From JBCCZC01 sp039188505 (GTDB lineage Bacteria > Pseudomonadota > Gammaproteobacteria > Xanthomonadales > SZUA-38): a stretch of DNA of 6,991 nt. The stretch covers positions 1 to 6,991 of the forward strand of contig JBCCZC010000308.1 in assembly GCA_039188505.1 (NCBI GenBank), in the 5' to 3' direction. Both the position numbers and the translations under genes were made by a program. The notes beneath the pieces are model-generated. The model did not search any database. It had not been told where the DNA came from and saw nothing but the letters and a program-made list of their open reading frames with translations. Below, in pieces: positions 1 through 5,411 of the stretch (its first letter is position 1; each line of letters begins with the position of its first letter).

Positions 1-928
1 CTTCAACGCGATTGCCGACGCAGCTCGGTCGAGGCTCGCCCAGGTCAAGCCCCCACACCAGGCCCACCCCACGTGGGCCGGCGCGTCCGCGCGGGTCGAG
101 TGGGTCGACTGCATCAAAGCGATACTGCTCGTTACAGAATTCGCACGAGACCTCGAGGTCGCCCTGCTCGCGAGCGGCCGCCTCGATCTCCGCTTGGTCA
201 AGCGAGCGGAGCACGTTCTTCACCCGCTCGCGGCTGCAGGGGCACGAGAAATTGACGGCAAGCTGCGGGAAAACCTCCACCTGCTCCCGGTGAAATAGTC
301 GATGCAGGACGTCCAGAGCCGGTAGTGCGAGCATCTCTCCCGGGGTGATGGTCTCGCTCAGCTGGGTGACGCGATTCCAGTCGTCGGGATCCTCGAGATC
401 ACCGGGTAGGCGCTGCAGCAAGAGCCCCGCGGCGGCCTGCCCATCGGCCATGAGCCAGATCCGCGATGGGAGCTGCTCTGATTGTTCGAAGTACCCCTCC
501 AGTGCCTCGCCGAGCGAATCGCCCTCGAGCGGGACGATGCCCTGGTATCGCTGCCCGCCGGCGCTCTTGCGTTCGATCGTGATCGCCAGCGTCGCGCCCT
601 GGGTGAGCTCGCGAAAGCCCATCGCCTCGGCGTTCGAGGTCTCGGCCGGCCGCGCAATGGCCCGAAGGGTCCCCTCGGAGGAACACTGGGCGAGCAGGAG
701 TCGCAGGGGGCCGCTGCCCTGCAGCTGCAGCGAGATCTGCCCCTCGAGTTTGATGTTGCTGAACATGAGTGCGGCGGCCGCGCAGGCTTCGCCCAGCACA
801 TGCTGGATCGATGCCGCCTCAGGATTGCGGGTGCGGACCGCGTTCCAGGTCGGGCCGAGTTGAACGATGGCGCCGCGGACGGGAATCCCCCGGAACGCGA
901 AGCGCGTCAGCGCGTCATTGCCGATCAA
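1..928 (-). CDS. hslO: Hsp33 redox-regulated molecular chaperone (3' end outside window)
   Basis: Cytoplasmic holdase that binds unfolding proteins after oxidation releases zinc from four cysteines. My reading of this frame shows the Hsp33 landmarks: an N-terminal LTRFAFRG stretch (about residues 7-14), ERKSAGGQRYQGIVPLEGDS in the middle, YFEQSEQLP just after it, then the zinc switch CPC (C229, C231) and CEFC (C262, C265) followed by FDAVD at 271-275. The cysteine spacing equals that of E. coli Hsp33 (232, 234, 265, 268). The start is inferred to be TTG at 928: it overlaps the stop of the lipoprotein gene as TTGA, gives the expected N-terminus, and the next in-frame ATG (about residue 52) would remove conserved sequence. 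There is no clear Shine-Dalgarno sequence, so translational coupling is likely. The frame stays open to base 2 (309 codons, no stop), already longer than the roughly 292-residue E. coli protein, with an extra cysteine at 303. Family assignment is secure; the true 3' end is unknown. Confidence 0.93.
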   Translation of the reverse strand, partial: MIGNDALTRFAFRGIPVRGAIVQLGPTWNAVRTRNPEAASIQHVLGEACAAAALMFSNIKLEGQISLQLQGSGPLRLLLAQCSSEGTLRAIARPAETSNAEAMGFRELTQGATLAITIERKSAGGQRYQGIVPLEGDSLGEALEGYFEQSEQLPSRIWLMADGQAAAGLLLQRLPGDLEDPDDWNRVTQLSETITPGEMLALPALDVLHRLFHREQVEVFPQLAVNFSCPCSRERVKNVLRSLDQAEIEAAAREQGDLEVSCEFCNEQYRFDAVDPLDPRGRAGPRGVGLVWGLDLGEPRPSCVGNRVE

Positions 929-1380
929 CGGTAGCTGCCGGGCTTGCCCGGCGTGGGCGAGAGCCGACCGTTGCTCGCGATCGCGAGCGTGCGGCCGTCA
1001 TCGAGCCAGAGGGTTCCGGCGACCGTATAGGCGACACGTCCTCGCTGCTCGAAGAGGGTGCTGATCTCCCGGGTCTCCGGCGCCAGCGTGAGCTCGAAGC
1101 GTTCGCTGCTGAGGCCAGGGATCTTGAGGGCGATCTCGGGCGTGAAGCGGCCGAGCGAGCGGTCGGCCACGGTGATCTCGAAATCGGCGCGATTCGCCGG
1201 CATCGGCGCCGCGACGCCGTTGTCGATGCGGATCGCGGCGACGCCGCGTTGCAGGTCGAGCTCGACGATGCTCACGCGCGGCGGCTCCAGCTTGACGGGC
1301 GCGGCGCCGCACGCGATGAGCAGCGGCAGCAGCGCGAGCAGCAGGCCGAGCGGGACGATTCTTCGTTGCAGACCGGACAT
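925..1380 (-). CDS. LEA14/WHy-like (LEA type 2) lipoprotein, putative
   Basis: Protein of 151 residues with a clear lipoprotein signal peptide: a short basic N-terminus (residues 1-7, with R6 R7), a hydrophobic core (about 8-22), and lipobox L21-I22-A23-C24. Residue +2 is Gly, so outer-membrane sorting rather than inner-membrane retention is expected. The mature part fits one beta-sandwich domain of the LEA_2/WHy type: PPRVSIVELDLQRGVAAIRI after the linker, then alternating hydrophobic strands such as ADFEITVADRSLGRF and SERFELTLAP. These proteins are linked to desiccation or stress tolerance, but the bacterial periplasmic members have no settled role. ATG at 1380 is preferred because it puts the signal peptide at the N-terminus; the frame is open further upstream, but that part lacks signal features and overlaps the 62-residue gene in another frame. 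The upstream gene ends eight bases before this start, and the TGA stop overlaps the hslO TTG, so the three genes are probably cotranscribed. The lipoprotein call is firm; the domain assignment is moderate. Confidence 0.72.
   Translation of the reverse strand: MSGLQRRIVPLGLLLALLPLLIACGAAPVKLEPPRVSIVELDLQRGVAAIRIDNGVAAPMPANRADFEITVADRSLGRFTPEIALKIPGLSSERFELTLAPETREISTLFEQRGRVAYTVAGTLWLDDGRTLAIASNGRLSPTPGKPGSYR
937..952 (-). other. 7-bp GC hairpin just upstream of the hslO start
   Basis: The arms GCCGGGC and GCCCGGC are exact inverted complements with two bases between them; physically this is a 6-bp stem with a CAAG loop. On the minus strand it ends eight bases before the TTG start of hslO, where a Shine-Dalgarno sequence would normally sit, and it lies inside the last codons of the lipoprotein gene. 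It may make hslO translation depend on ribosomes arriving from upstream. In GC-rich coding sequence such a palindrome can also arise by chance from the Pro-Gly-Lys-Pro-Gly codons. Confidence 0.45.
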
Positions 1381-1388
1381 CAGATCGC

Positions 1389-1577
1389 CTAGCGGTTGCG
1401 CATGTTCTGGTTCTGCACGAGCTGCTGCAGCGAGCGAATACTGGAGGCCAGTTCGTTGTGGCGATCGCCCATGGCGCTGGCCATGGCCGCGAGCCCCAGG
1501 GCCAGCTGTTTCTCGAACTCCGACTGCGCGTAGTTCTGGGCGTTCGTGAAGTGGGCTTTCGCGGTGTGCAGGCTCAT
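1389..1577 (-). CDS. Small hypothetical protein, 62 residues, predicted all-helical
   Basis: I do not recognise this protein. It is soluble-looking and Gln/Asn/Ala-rich, with no cysteine, signal peptide or membrane segment. Its pattern suggests two helices: residues about 3-37, with an Ala/Leu-rich face in LALGLAAMASAM, and about 38-57, with hydrophobic residues at short intervals in LASSIRSLQQLV that could form a small coiled-coil or helical hairpin; the tail ends in NQNMRNR. Evidence that it is a real gene: a good AAGGAG ribosome binding site at 1587-1592, nine bases from ATG at 1577; tight packing, with its TAG stop eight bases before the lipoprotein start; and its position in a gap between purA and the lipoprotein gene that would otherwise be empty. 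Its leader contains two inverted repeats, one touching the ribosome binding site. It may be cotranscribed with the lipoprotein gene and hslO. Function is unknown. Confidence 0.68.
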   Translation of the reverse strand: MSLHTAKAHFTNAQNYAQSEFEKQLALGLAAMASAMGDRHNELASSIRSLQQLVQNQNMRNR

Positions 1578-1592
1578 GTTCTTGGTCTCCTT

Positions 1593-1616
1593 GCGTGCTG
1601 CGATAAGTTAGCACGC
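1593..1616 (-). promoter_or_regulatory. Hairpin abutting the ribosome binding site of the 62-residue gene
   Basis: The arms GCGTGCT and AGCACGC are exact inverted complements (7 bp) around a ten-base loop containing AACTTAT. On the transcript the 3' arm ends at 1593 and the AAGGAG ribosome binding site begins at 1592, so folding could affect ribosome access. No T-run follows, so it is not an intrinsic terminator. The symmetry also allows a protein operator. The sequence is certain; the regulatory role is inferred. Confidence 0.45.
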
Positions 1617-1624
1617 TTTGCCGT

Positions 1625-1650
1625 CCGCGCCGCGTCGAAGTGCGGCGCGG
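1625..1650 (-). other. 9-bp GC-rich hairpin directly after the purA stop
   Basis: The arms CCGCGCCGC and GCGGCGCGG pair perfectly over nine bases around an eight-base loop. The stem begins six bases after the purA TGA. There is no U-tract after it (the minus strand continues ACGGCAAAGC), so it is not a standard Rho-independent terminator. It could protect the purA mRNA 3' end from exonucleases, slow polymerase, or partly separate purA expression from the downstream genes. Confidence 0.55.
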
Positions 1651-1656
1651 TGGCGG

Positions 1657-2949
1657 TCAGGCGAAGGGGTGCTGCAGGACGATGTTGTGGTCCCGCTCCG
1701 CGCCGGTCGAAATCATGTGGATCGGGCAGTCGACGATCGCCGCCACGGACTCGAGATAGGTCCGGGCCTCTGCCGGCAGCTCCTCGAACCGGCAGATGCC
1801 AGCGGTAGACGACGACCAGCCCGGAAACGTCTCGTAGAGCGGCTCGCAGGCCGCATAGTCGGCGACGTCGAGCGGCGGCCGCTCGAGCACTTCGCCGCGG
1901 AGCCGGTAGCGGGTGGCGACGCGGATCTCGTCGAACCCGTCGAGAACGTCGAGCTTGGTCACGCAAAGCCCGCTCACGCCGTTGAGCATGACAGCCTGAC
2001 GGAGCGCGACGGCGTCGAGCCAGCCGCAGCGCCGCCGCCTGCCGGTGGTCGCGCCGAACTCGGCGCCACGCTCGCCCAGCCGCTGGCCCACGTCGTCGAA
2101 GAGTTCGGAGGGGAAGGGGCCGCTGCCGACCCGCGTGGCGTAGGCTTTGGTGATGCCCAGCACGTAGTCGACGCTTTGCGGTGCCACCCCAGAACCGGTG
2201 CAAACGCCGCCGGCGGTGGTGTTTGACGACGTGACGAACGGGTAGGTCCCGTGATCGATGTCGAGCAGAGTGCCTTGGGCGCCCTCGAACAGCACCTTTG
2301 CGGACGCCCCGCGCAGATCTTCGAGAAGCCCGGCGACGTCGGCCGCCATCGGCCGCAGCGCTTCGCCGTACGCGAGCGCTGATGCGAGCACCTCGGCCCC
2401 GTCAAGCGGTTTCGCGCCGAGATACTTCTCGAGCACGAAGTTGTGATAGTCGAGGGCGTGGTCGAGGCGCTCGGTCAGTCGCTCCGGTACGAACAGGTCC
2501 GCCAGCCGGATGCCCCGACGCGCAATCTTGTCCTCGTAGGCTGGACCGATGCCGCGTCCGGTCGTCCCGATCGCGGCCTTGCCGCGACGTGCCTCGCGGG
2601 CCACATCCAGCGCCACGTGGTAGGGCAGGATGATCGCGCAGCCCGGGCTCAGGAGCAGCCGGTCGCGAACATCGACGCCGCGCTGCTCGAGTTCCTCGAT
2701 TTCGCGCAGTAGGGCCTCGGGCGACAGGACGACGCCGTTGCCGATGCAGCAGCGCACGCCCGGATGCAGGATGCCGGAGGGAATCAGGTGCAGGACGGTC
2801 TTCTCGCCGTCTATCACGAGCGTATGGCCGGCGTTGTGTCCGCCCTGGAAGCGGACGACGGCATCGACTTCGCGGGTCAGCAGATCGACGATCTTGCCTT
2901 TCCCCTCGTCACCCCACTGCGTACCAATGACGACGACGTTGTTCGCCAT
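1657..2949 (-). CDS. purA: Adenylosuccinate synthetase
   Basis: Cytoplasmic enzyme joining IMP and aspartate with GTP hydrolysis to give adenylosuccinate, the first committed step to AMP. The 430-residue protein matches the family length (E. coli 432) from end to end. Visible motifs: GTQWGDEGKGKIVDLL at 9-24, containing the catalytic Asp14 and the glycine-rich GTP/IMP loop; GGHNAGHT with the catalytic His42; GTTGRGIGPAYEDK; FEGAQGTLLDIDHGTYPFVT; KAYATRVGSGPFPSEL; TTGRRRRCGWLDAVALRQ; and the C-terminal WSSSTAGI and STGAERDHNI guanine-binding region. ATG at 2949 is chosen because it begins MANNVVVIGTQ, as in homologues, and has AGAGGA nearby upstream; a possible start at 2976 would only add nine unconserved residues. 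It follows the yjeT-like gene by 54 bases, as in E. coli. That gap contains two weak 5-bp GC stems (2969-2983 and 2986-3001) but no clear promoter or terminator. Nothing looks damaged. Confidence 0.98.
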   Translation of the reverse strand: MANNVVVIGTQWGDEGKGKIVDLLTREVDAVVRFQGGHNAGHTLVIDGEKTVLHLIPSGILHPGVRCCIGNGVVLSPEALLREIEELEQRGVDVRDRLLLSPGCAIILPYHVALDVAREARRGKAAIGTTGRGIGPAYEDKIARRGIRLADLFVPERLTERLDHALDYHNFVLEKYLGAKPLDGAEVLASALAYGEALRPMAADVAGLLEDLRGASAKVLFEGAQGTLLDIDHGTYPFVTSSNTTAGGVCTGSGVAPQSVDYVLGITKAYATRVGSGPFPSELFDDVGQRLGERGAEFGATTGRRRRCGWLDAVALRQAVMLNGVSGLCVTKLDVLDGFDEIRVATRYRLRGEVLERPPLDVADYAACEPLYETFPGWSSSTAGICRFEELPAEARTYLESVAAIVDCPIHMISTGAERDHNIVLQHPFA

Positions 2950-3003
2950 GAGTGGATCCTCTTGATGTGCCCGCACTACGGGCCTGCCGGTCCCCGCCGG
3001 CGC

Positions 3004-3189
3004 TCAACCGCGCACGAACTGAAGCACGATCAGTCCCGTGATCATGCTCAGCCCGCCTGCGATCCGAATCGTTCTGCTGTCGAGATCCCCAAGCCGCTTA
3101 ACGGCTTCTCGCCAGCCGCCGGGGTTCAGGAAAGGCAGGATGCCCTCGAGCACGAGCACCAGCGCCAGCGCTGCGAGGAGATCCTGCAT
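3004..3189 (-). CDS. yjeT: DUF2065 (YjeT-like) small inner-membrane protein
   Basis: Protein of 61 residues with two predicted membrane helices: about 3-20, containing ALALVLVLEGILPFLNP, and about 40-58, containing GGLSMITGLIVLQ, joined by a charged loop (WREAVKRLGDLDSR). The LALVLVLEG...P.L.P..W pattern is that of E. coli YjeT (65 residues), which occupies the same place between hflC and purA. The molecular function of the family is unknown to me. Its constant link to hflKC suggests a role near the FtsH-HflKC membrane complex, but this is inference from context only. ATG at 3189 lies four bases after the hflC stop (TGAGGGCATG), so it is very probably translated from the hflC message. The symbol is given by homology and position. 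Confidence 0.9.
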   Translation of the reverse strand: MQDLLAALALVLVLEGILPFLNPGGWREAVKRLGDLDSRTIRIAGGLSMITGLIVLQFVRG

Positions 3190-3193
3190 GCCC

Positions 3194-4066
3194 TCATTCG
3201 GTTCCGGGGCTTCCCTGCTGTTCCCGGAAGTAGCGGAAGAAGTCCGAATTGGAGTCCAGCACCATCACGTCACGACCGGCCCGGAATGTATTCCGGTAGG
3301 CCTGCAGGTGGCGGTAGAAGGCATAGAACTCCGGGTTGACCTCGTAGGCGTCCGCGTAGAGCGCCGCCGCACCGGCGTCGCCCTGACCGCGAATCGTCTC
3401 TGCGTCACGCTGGGATTCCGCAATGAGGACCTGGACCTCGCGGTCCGCGGATGCCTTCACCTTTTCCGCTTCTTCCAGACCCTCTGAGCGCAGCTCGTTC
3501 GCCACCTCCGTACGTTCGGCCCGCATCCGGCGGAAGACCGAGCTCGACACTTCCTCGGGCAGGTCGATTCGCTTGATGCGGACGTCCACGATCTCGATGC
3601 CGAGGGACTGGGCCGTCTGGCTGGCGGTCACGGCGAGCGACGCCATGATCTCCTCGCGCGCCGTCGAGACCACCTCGGCGAGCGTGCGCTTGGCGAATTC
3701 CGTCCGGAGGCCGTCCGCGATGATCTGGCTCAAGCGCGAGCGCGCCCGGTCCAGGTCGCCGCTGGTCGACGTGTAGAAGTCGCGGACGTTCTGGATACGC
3801 CACTTCACGAAGGAGTCGACGATCACGTCCTTCTTCTCGAAGGTGATGAACCGATCGGGCGGCGCGTCGAGCGTCAGGATCCGACGATCGAACTTGCGCA
3901 CGTTATTGAAGATGGGCACCTGGAAGTGAAGACCGGGCTCGAAGTCGGTCGAGACGATCTCCCCGAGGCGGAACTTGGCGGCGTACTCGGTCTCGGTGAC
4001 CGTGAACGTCGCGCCGTAGACGATGAGCCCGACGAGGGCGACGATCAGCAGATATCCGATACGCAT
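3194..4066 (-). CDS. hflC: HflC, SPFH/band-7 regulator of FtsH
   Basis: Membrane-anchored partner of HflK; in E. coli the two form a large periplasmic cage around the FtsH protease and modulate degradation of its membrane substrates. The 290-residue protein has one N-terminal membrane anchor (about residues 3-22, YLLIVALVGLIVYGATF), then the SPFH domain starting at TVTETEYAAKFRLGEIV, with PGLHFQVPI and FDRRILTLDAPPDRF as family signatures. A charged helical stretch follows (about 180-240, with ERTEVANELRSEGLEEAEKV), then QGDAGAAALYADAY and FYAFYRHLQAYRNTF near the end. It is somewhat shorter than E. coli HflC (334). ATG at 4066 is chosen because it places the anchor at the N-terminus and lies one base after the hflK stop (TGACATG), which implies translational coupling; the frame is open up to 4246, but that part overlaps hflK and has no family features. 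Confidence 0.97.
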   Translation of the reverse strand: MRIGYLLIVALVGLIVYGATFTVTETEYAAKFRLGEIVSTDFEPGLHFQVPIFNNVRKFDRRILTLDAPPDRFITFEKKDVIVDSFVKWRIQNVRDFYTSTSGDLDRARSRLSQIIADGLRTEFAKRTLAEVVSTAREEIMASLAVTASQTAQSLGIEIVDVRIKRIDLPEEVSSSVFRRMRAERTEVANELRSEGLEEAEKVKASADREVQVLIAESQRDAETIRGQGDAGAAALYADAYEVNPEFYAFYRHLQAYRNTFRAGRDVMVLDSNSDFFRYFREQQGSPGTE

Positions 4067-4067
4067 G

Positions 4068-5222
4068 TCAGCGTCCCTCCCGGCCGCCGCGGCCTGAGCT
4101 TCGTCCTGTTCGATTCGATCCGTCGTCGCTCTGTGGCGACGAGAAGTTCGTCTGCGGGGGAGCCGTCTGGGGGCGGAGCGGCGCTGCGGCGGCGCCCGAG
4201 ATGATCTGATCGAGCGGCAGATACATGATGTTGTTGCCGCCTTCACCCTCCATCAGGACCTTGCCGGACTGGGCCATTACGGTCTCCATCGTTTCCAGAT
4301 AGAGGCGCTCACGAGTGACCTCTGGAGCGTCCTCGTATTCGGCCCGCAGCAGCGAGAAGCGTTCCGATTCACCCTCGGCGCGCGCCGTCACGGCTGACTT
4401 GTAAGCCTCCGCTTCCTCGATGATCCGGGCTGCCTGACCGCGTGCCTGCGGGACGATGCTGTTGGCGTAGGCTTCAGCTTCGTTCTGGACCCGCTCCTTG
4501 TCCTCGCGTGCCTTGATGGCGTCGTCGAAGGCGTCCTTCACTTCCCGCGGCGGCCGAACGTCCTGGAGATTGAGGGCCGTGAGCTCCAGCCCGGTCTCGT
4601 AGCGATCGAGGATGTTCTGCAGGATCTGGCGCATCTGGTCCGCGATGTCGGCACGGCCCTCGAGGAGCACATAGTCCATCGGGTTGTCGCCGACGACCTG
4701 CCGCATGGCGCTTTCGGCTGCCTGGGCCAGCGTCTGCTCGGGGTCGTTGACCCGGAACAGGAAGTTTTGCGCGTCCTTGACCCGATACTGCACGGCCATG
4801 TCGACGTTCACGATGTTCTCGTCCTTCGTCAGCATGGCGCCGTCGGTGGTCACCGACCGGACCTCGTCGACGTTGACCCGAAGCACCTGCTCGAACGGCG
4901 GCGGCAAGGCCAGGTTCGGGCCCGGAGTCATCGTGCGCACGTACTCGCCGAAGCGAAGCACGACGCCGCGCTGAGGTTCGTCGACGATGTGGACCGAGCT
5001 GATGCCGGCCCAGATGACCGCGAGGCCGACGATCAGCCAGCCGAAGCCGGCGCTACCGCCGCCACCACGGCCCGAAGAACGGCCGCCGCCGGAGGATTCG
5101 CCGAAGATCCCCTTGAGTTTGCCCTGGAGGTTACGGAAGACCTCGTCGAGGTCGGGCGGCTGATCGCCACCGCTGTTCCAGGGATCCTTGTTTTTCCCGT
5201 TGCCGGGTTCGTTCCAGGCCAT
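4068..5222 (-). CDS. hflK: HflK, SPFH/band-7 regulator of FtsH
   Basis: Larger subunit of the HflK-HflC complex that surrounds FtsH in the inner membrane. The 384-residue protein (E. coli 419) starts MAWNEPGNGKNKDPWNSGG, the usual HflK opening, followed by DLDEVFRNLQGKLKGIF (24-40), a Gly/Ser/Arg-rich linker (about 42-58) and one membrane helix (about 60-77, GWLIVGLAVIWAGISSV). The SPFH domain begins at VDEPQRGVVLRFGEYV and includes VNVDMAVQYRVKD and RQVVGDNPMDYVLLEGR. A helical segment with PPREVKDAFDDAIKAREDKE and AEAYANSIVPQARGQAARI follows, then ETMETVMAQSGKVL and YLPLDQII. The last 45 or so residues are a low-complexity Pro/Ser/Gly/Arg tail ending GRGGREGR. ATG at 5222 has GGAGAA at 5226-5231. 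A TATAAT box at 5298-5303 may supply a promoter separate from hfq-hflX. The gene is intact. Confidence 0.98.
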   Translation of the reverse strand: MAWNEPGNGKNKDPWNSGGDQPPDLDEVFRNLQGKLKGIFGESSGGGRSSGRGGGGSAGFGWLIVGLAVIWAGISSVHIVDEPQRGVVLRFGEYVRTMTPGPNLALPPPFEQVLRVNVDEVRSVTTDGAMLTKDENIVNVDMAVQYRVKDAQNFLFRVNDPEQTLAQAAESAMRQVVGDNPMDYVLLEGRADIADQMRQILQNILDRYETGLELTALNLQDVRPPREVKDAFDDAIKAREDKERVQNEAEAYANSIVPQARGQAARIIEEAEAYKSAVTARAEGESERFSLLRAEYEDAPEVTRERLYLETMETVMAQSGKVLMEGEGGNNIMYLPLDQIISGAAAAPLRPQTAPPQTNFSSPQSDDGSNRTGRSSGRGGREGR

Positions 5223-5297
5223 GCGTTCTCCGATATCGTGGCTCTAGGCAGCGCGAGCGCCGTGGTTGGCGGGCTGGGCCGCAGATGACAACTCGTC

Positions 5298-5303
5298 ATT
5301 ATA
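5298..5303 (-). promoter_or_regulatory. Candidate -10 box of an internal promoter for hflK-hflC
   Basis: A perfect TATAAT is read on the minus strand in the 189-base gap between hflX and hflK, about 75 bases before the hflK ATG. It stands out in otherwise GC-rich sequence. No good -35 is visible: 17 bases upstream the hexamer (5321-5326) is GAGAAC, and there is no TGn extension. The leader downstream of it has no strong hairpin I can identify, and the gap shows no terminator after hflX. An internal promoter between hflX and hflK is plausible but unproven. Confidence 0.42.
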
Positions 5304-5411
5304 ACCCGCAGGACCCGCCGGTTCTCATGTTCGGCGCTCTGCCGTCAGGATGTGGTGATCGTGGGCGTGCTTCTCAACGGTGACGGTCGGCACGGCGGTC
5401 CGCTCGAGGCA

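Noticed and set aside
1381..1614. An upstream extension of the lipoprotein frame to an ATG at 1614
   Set aside because: The extension overlaps the 62-residue gene, buries the signal peptide internally, and looks like out-of-frame coding sequence.
1618..2226. A 202-codon plus-strand frame opposite purA, with others opposite hslO (482-934), the lipoprotein (769-1392) and hflC/yjeT (3038-3487)
   Set aside because: All mirror conserved minus-strand genes and read as low-complexity Arg/Ala/Pro-rich sequence typical of GC-rich shadow frames.
2969..3001. Two 5-bp GC stems between yjeT and purA as a terminator or riboswitch
   Set aside because: The stems are short, have no T-run, and are within chance expectation for this GC content; no known purine riboswitch pattern is visible.
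4067..4246. A longer HflC start at 4246
   Set aside because: It overlaps the hflK C-terminus and would place the membrane anchor 60 residues in; ATG at 4066 gives the standard HflC N-terminus.
5223..5411. A Rho-independent terminator after hflX
   Set aside because: I found repeated GACCG-type words but no stable stem followed by a T-run on the minus strand.
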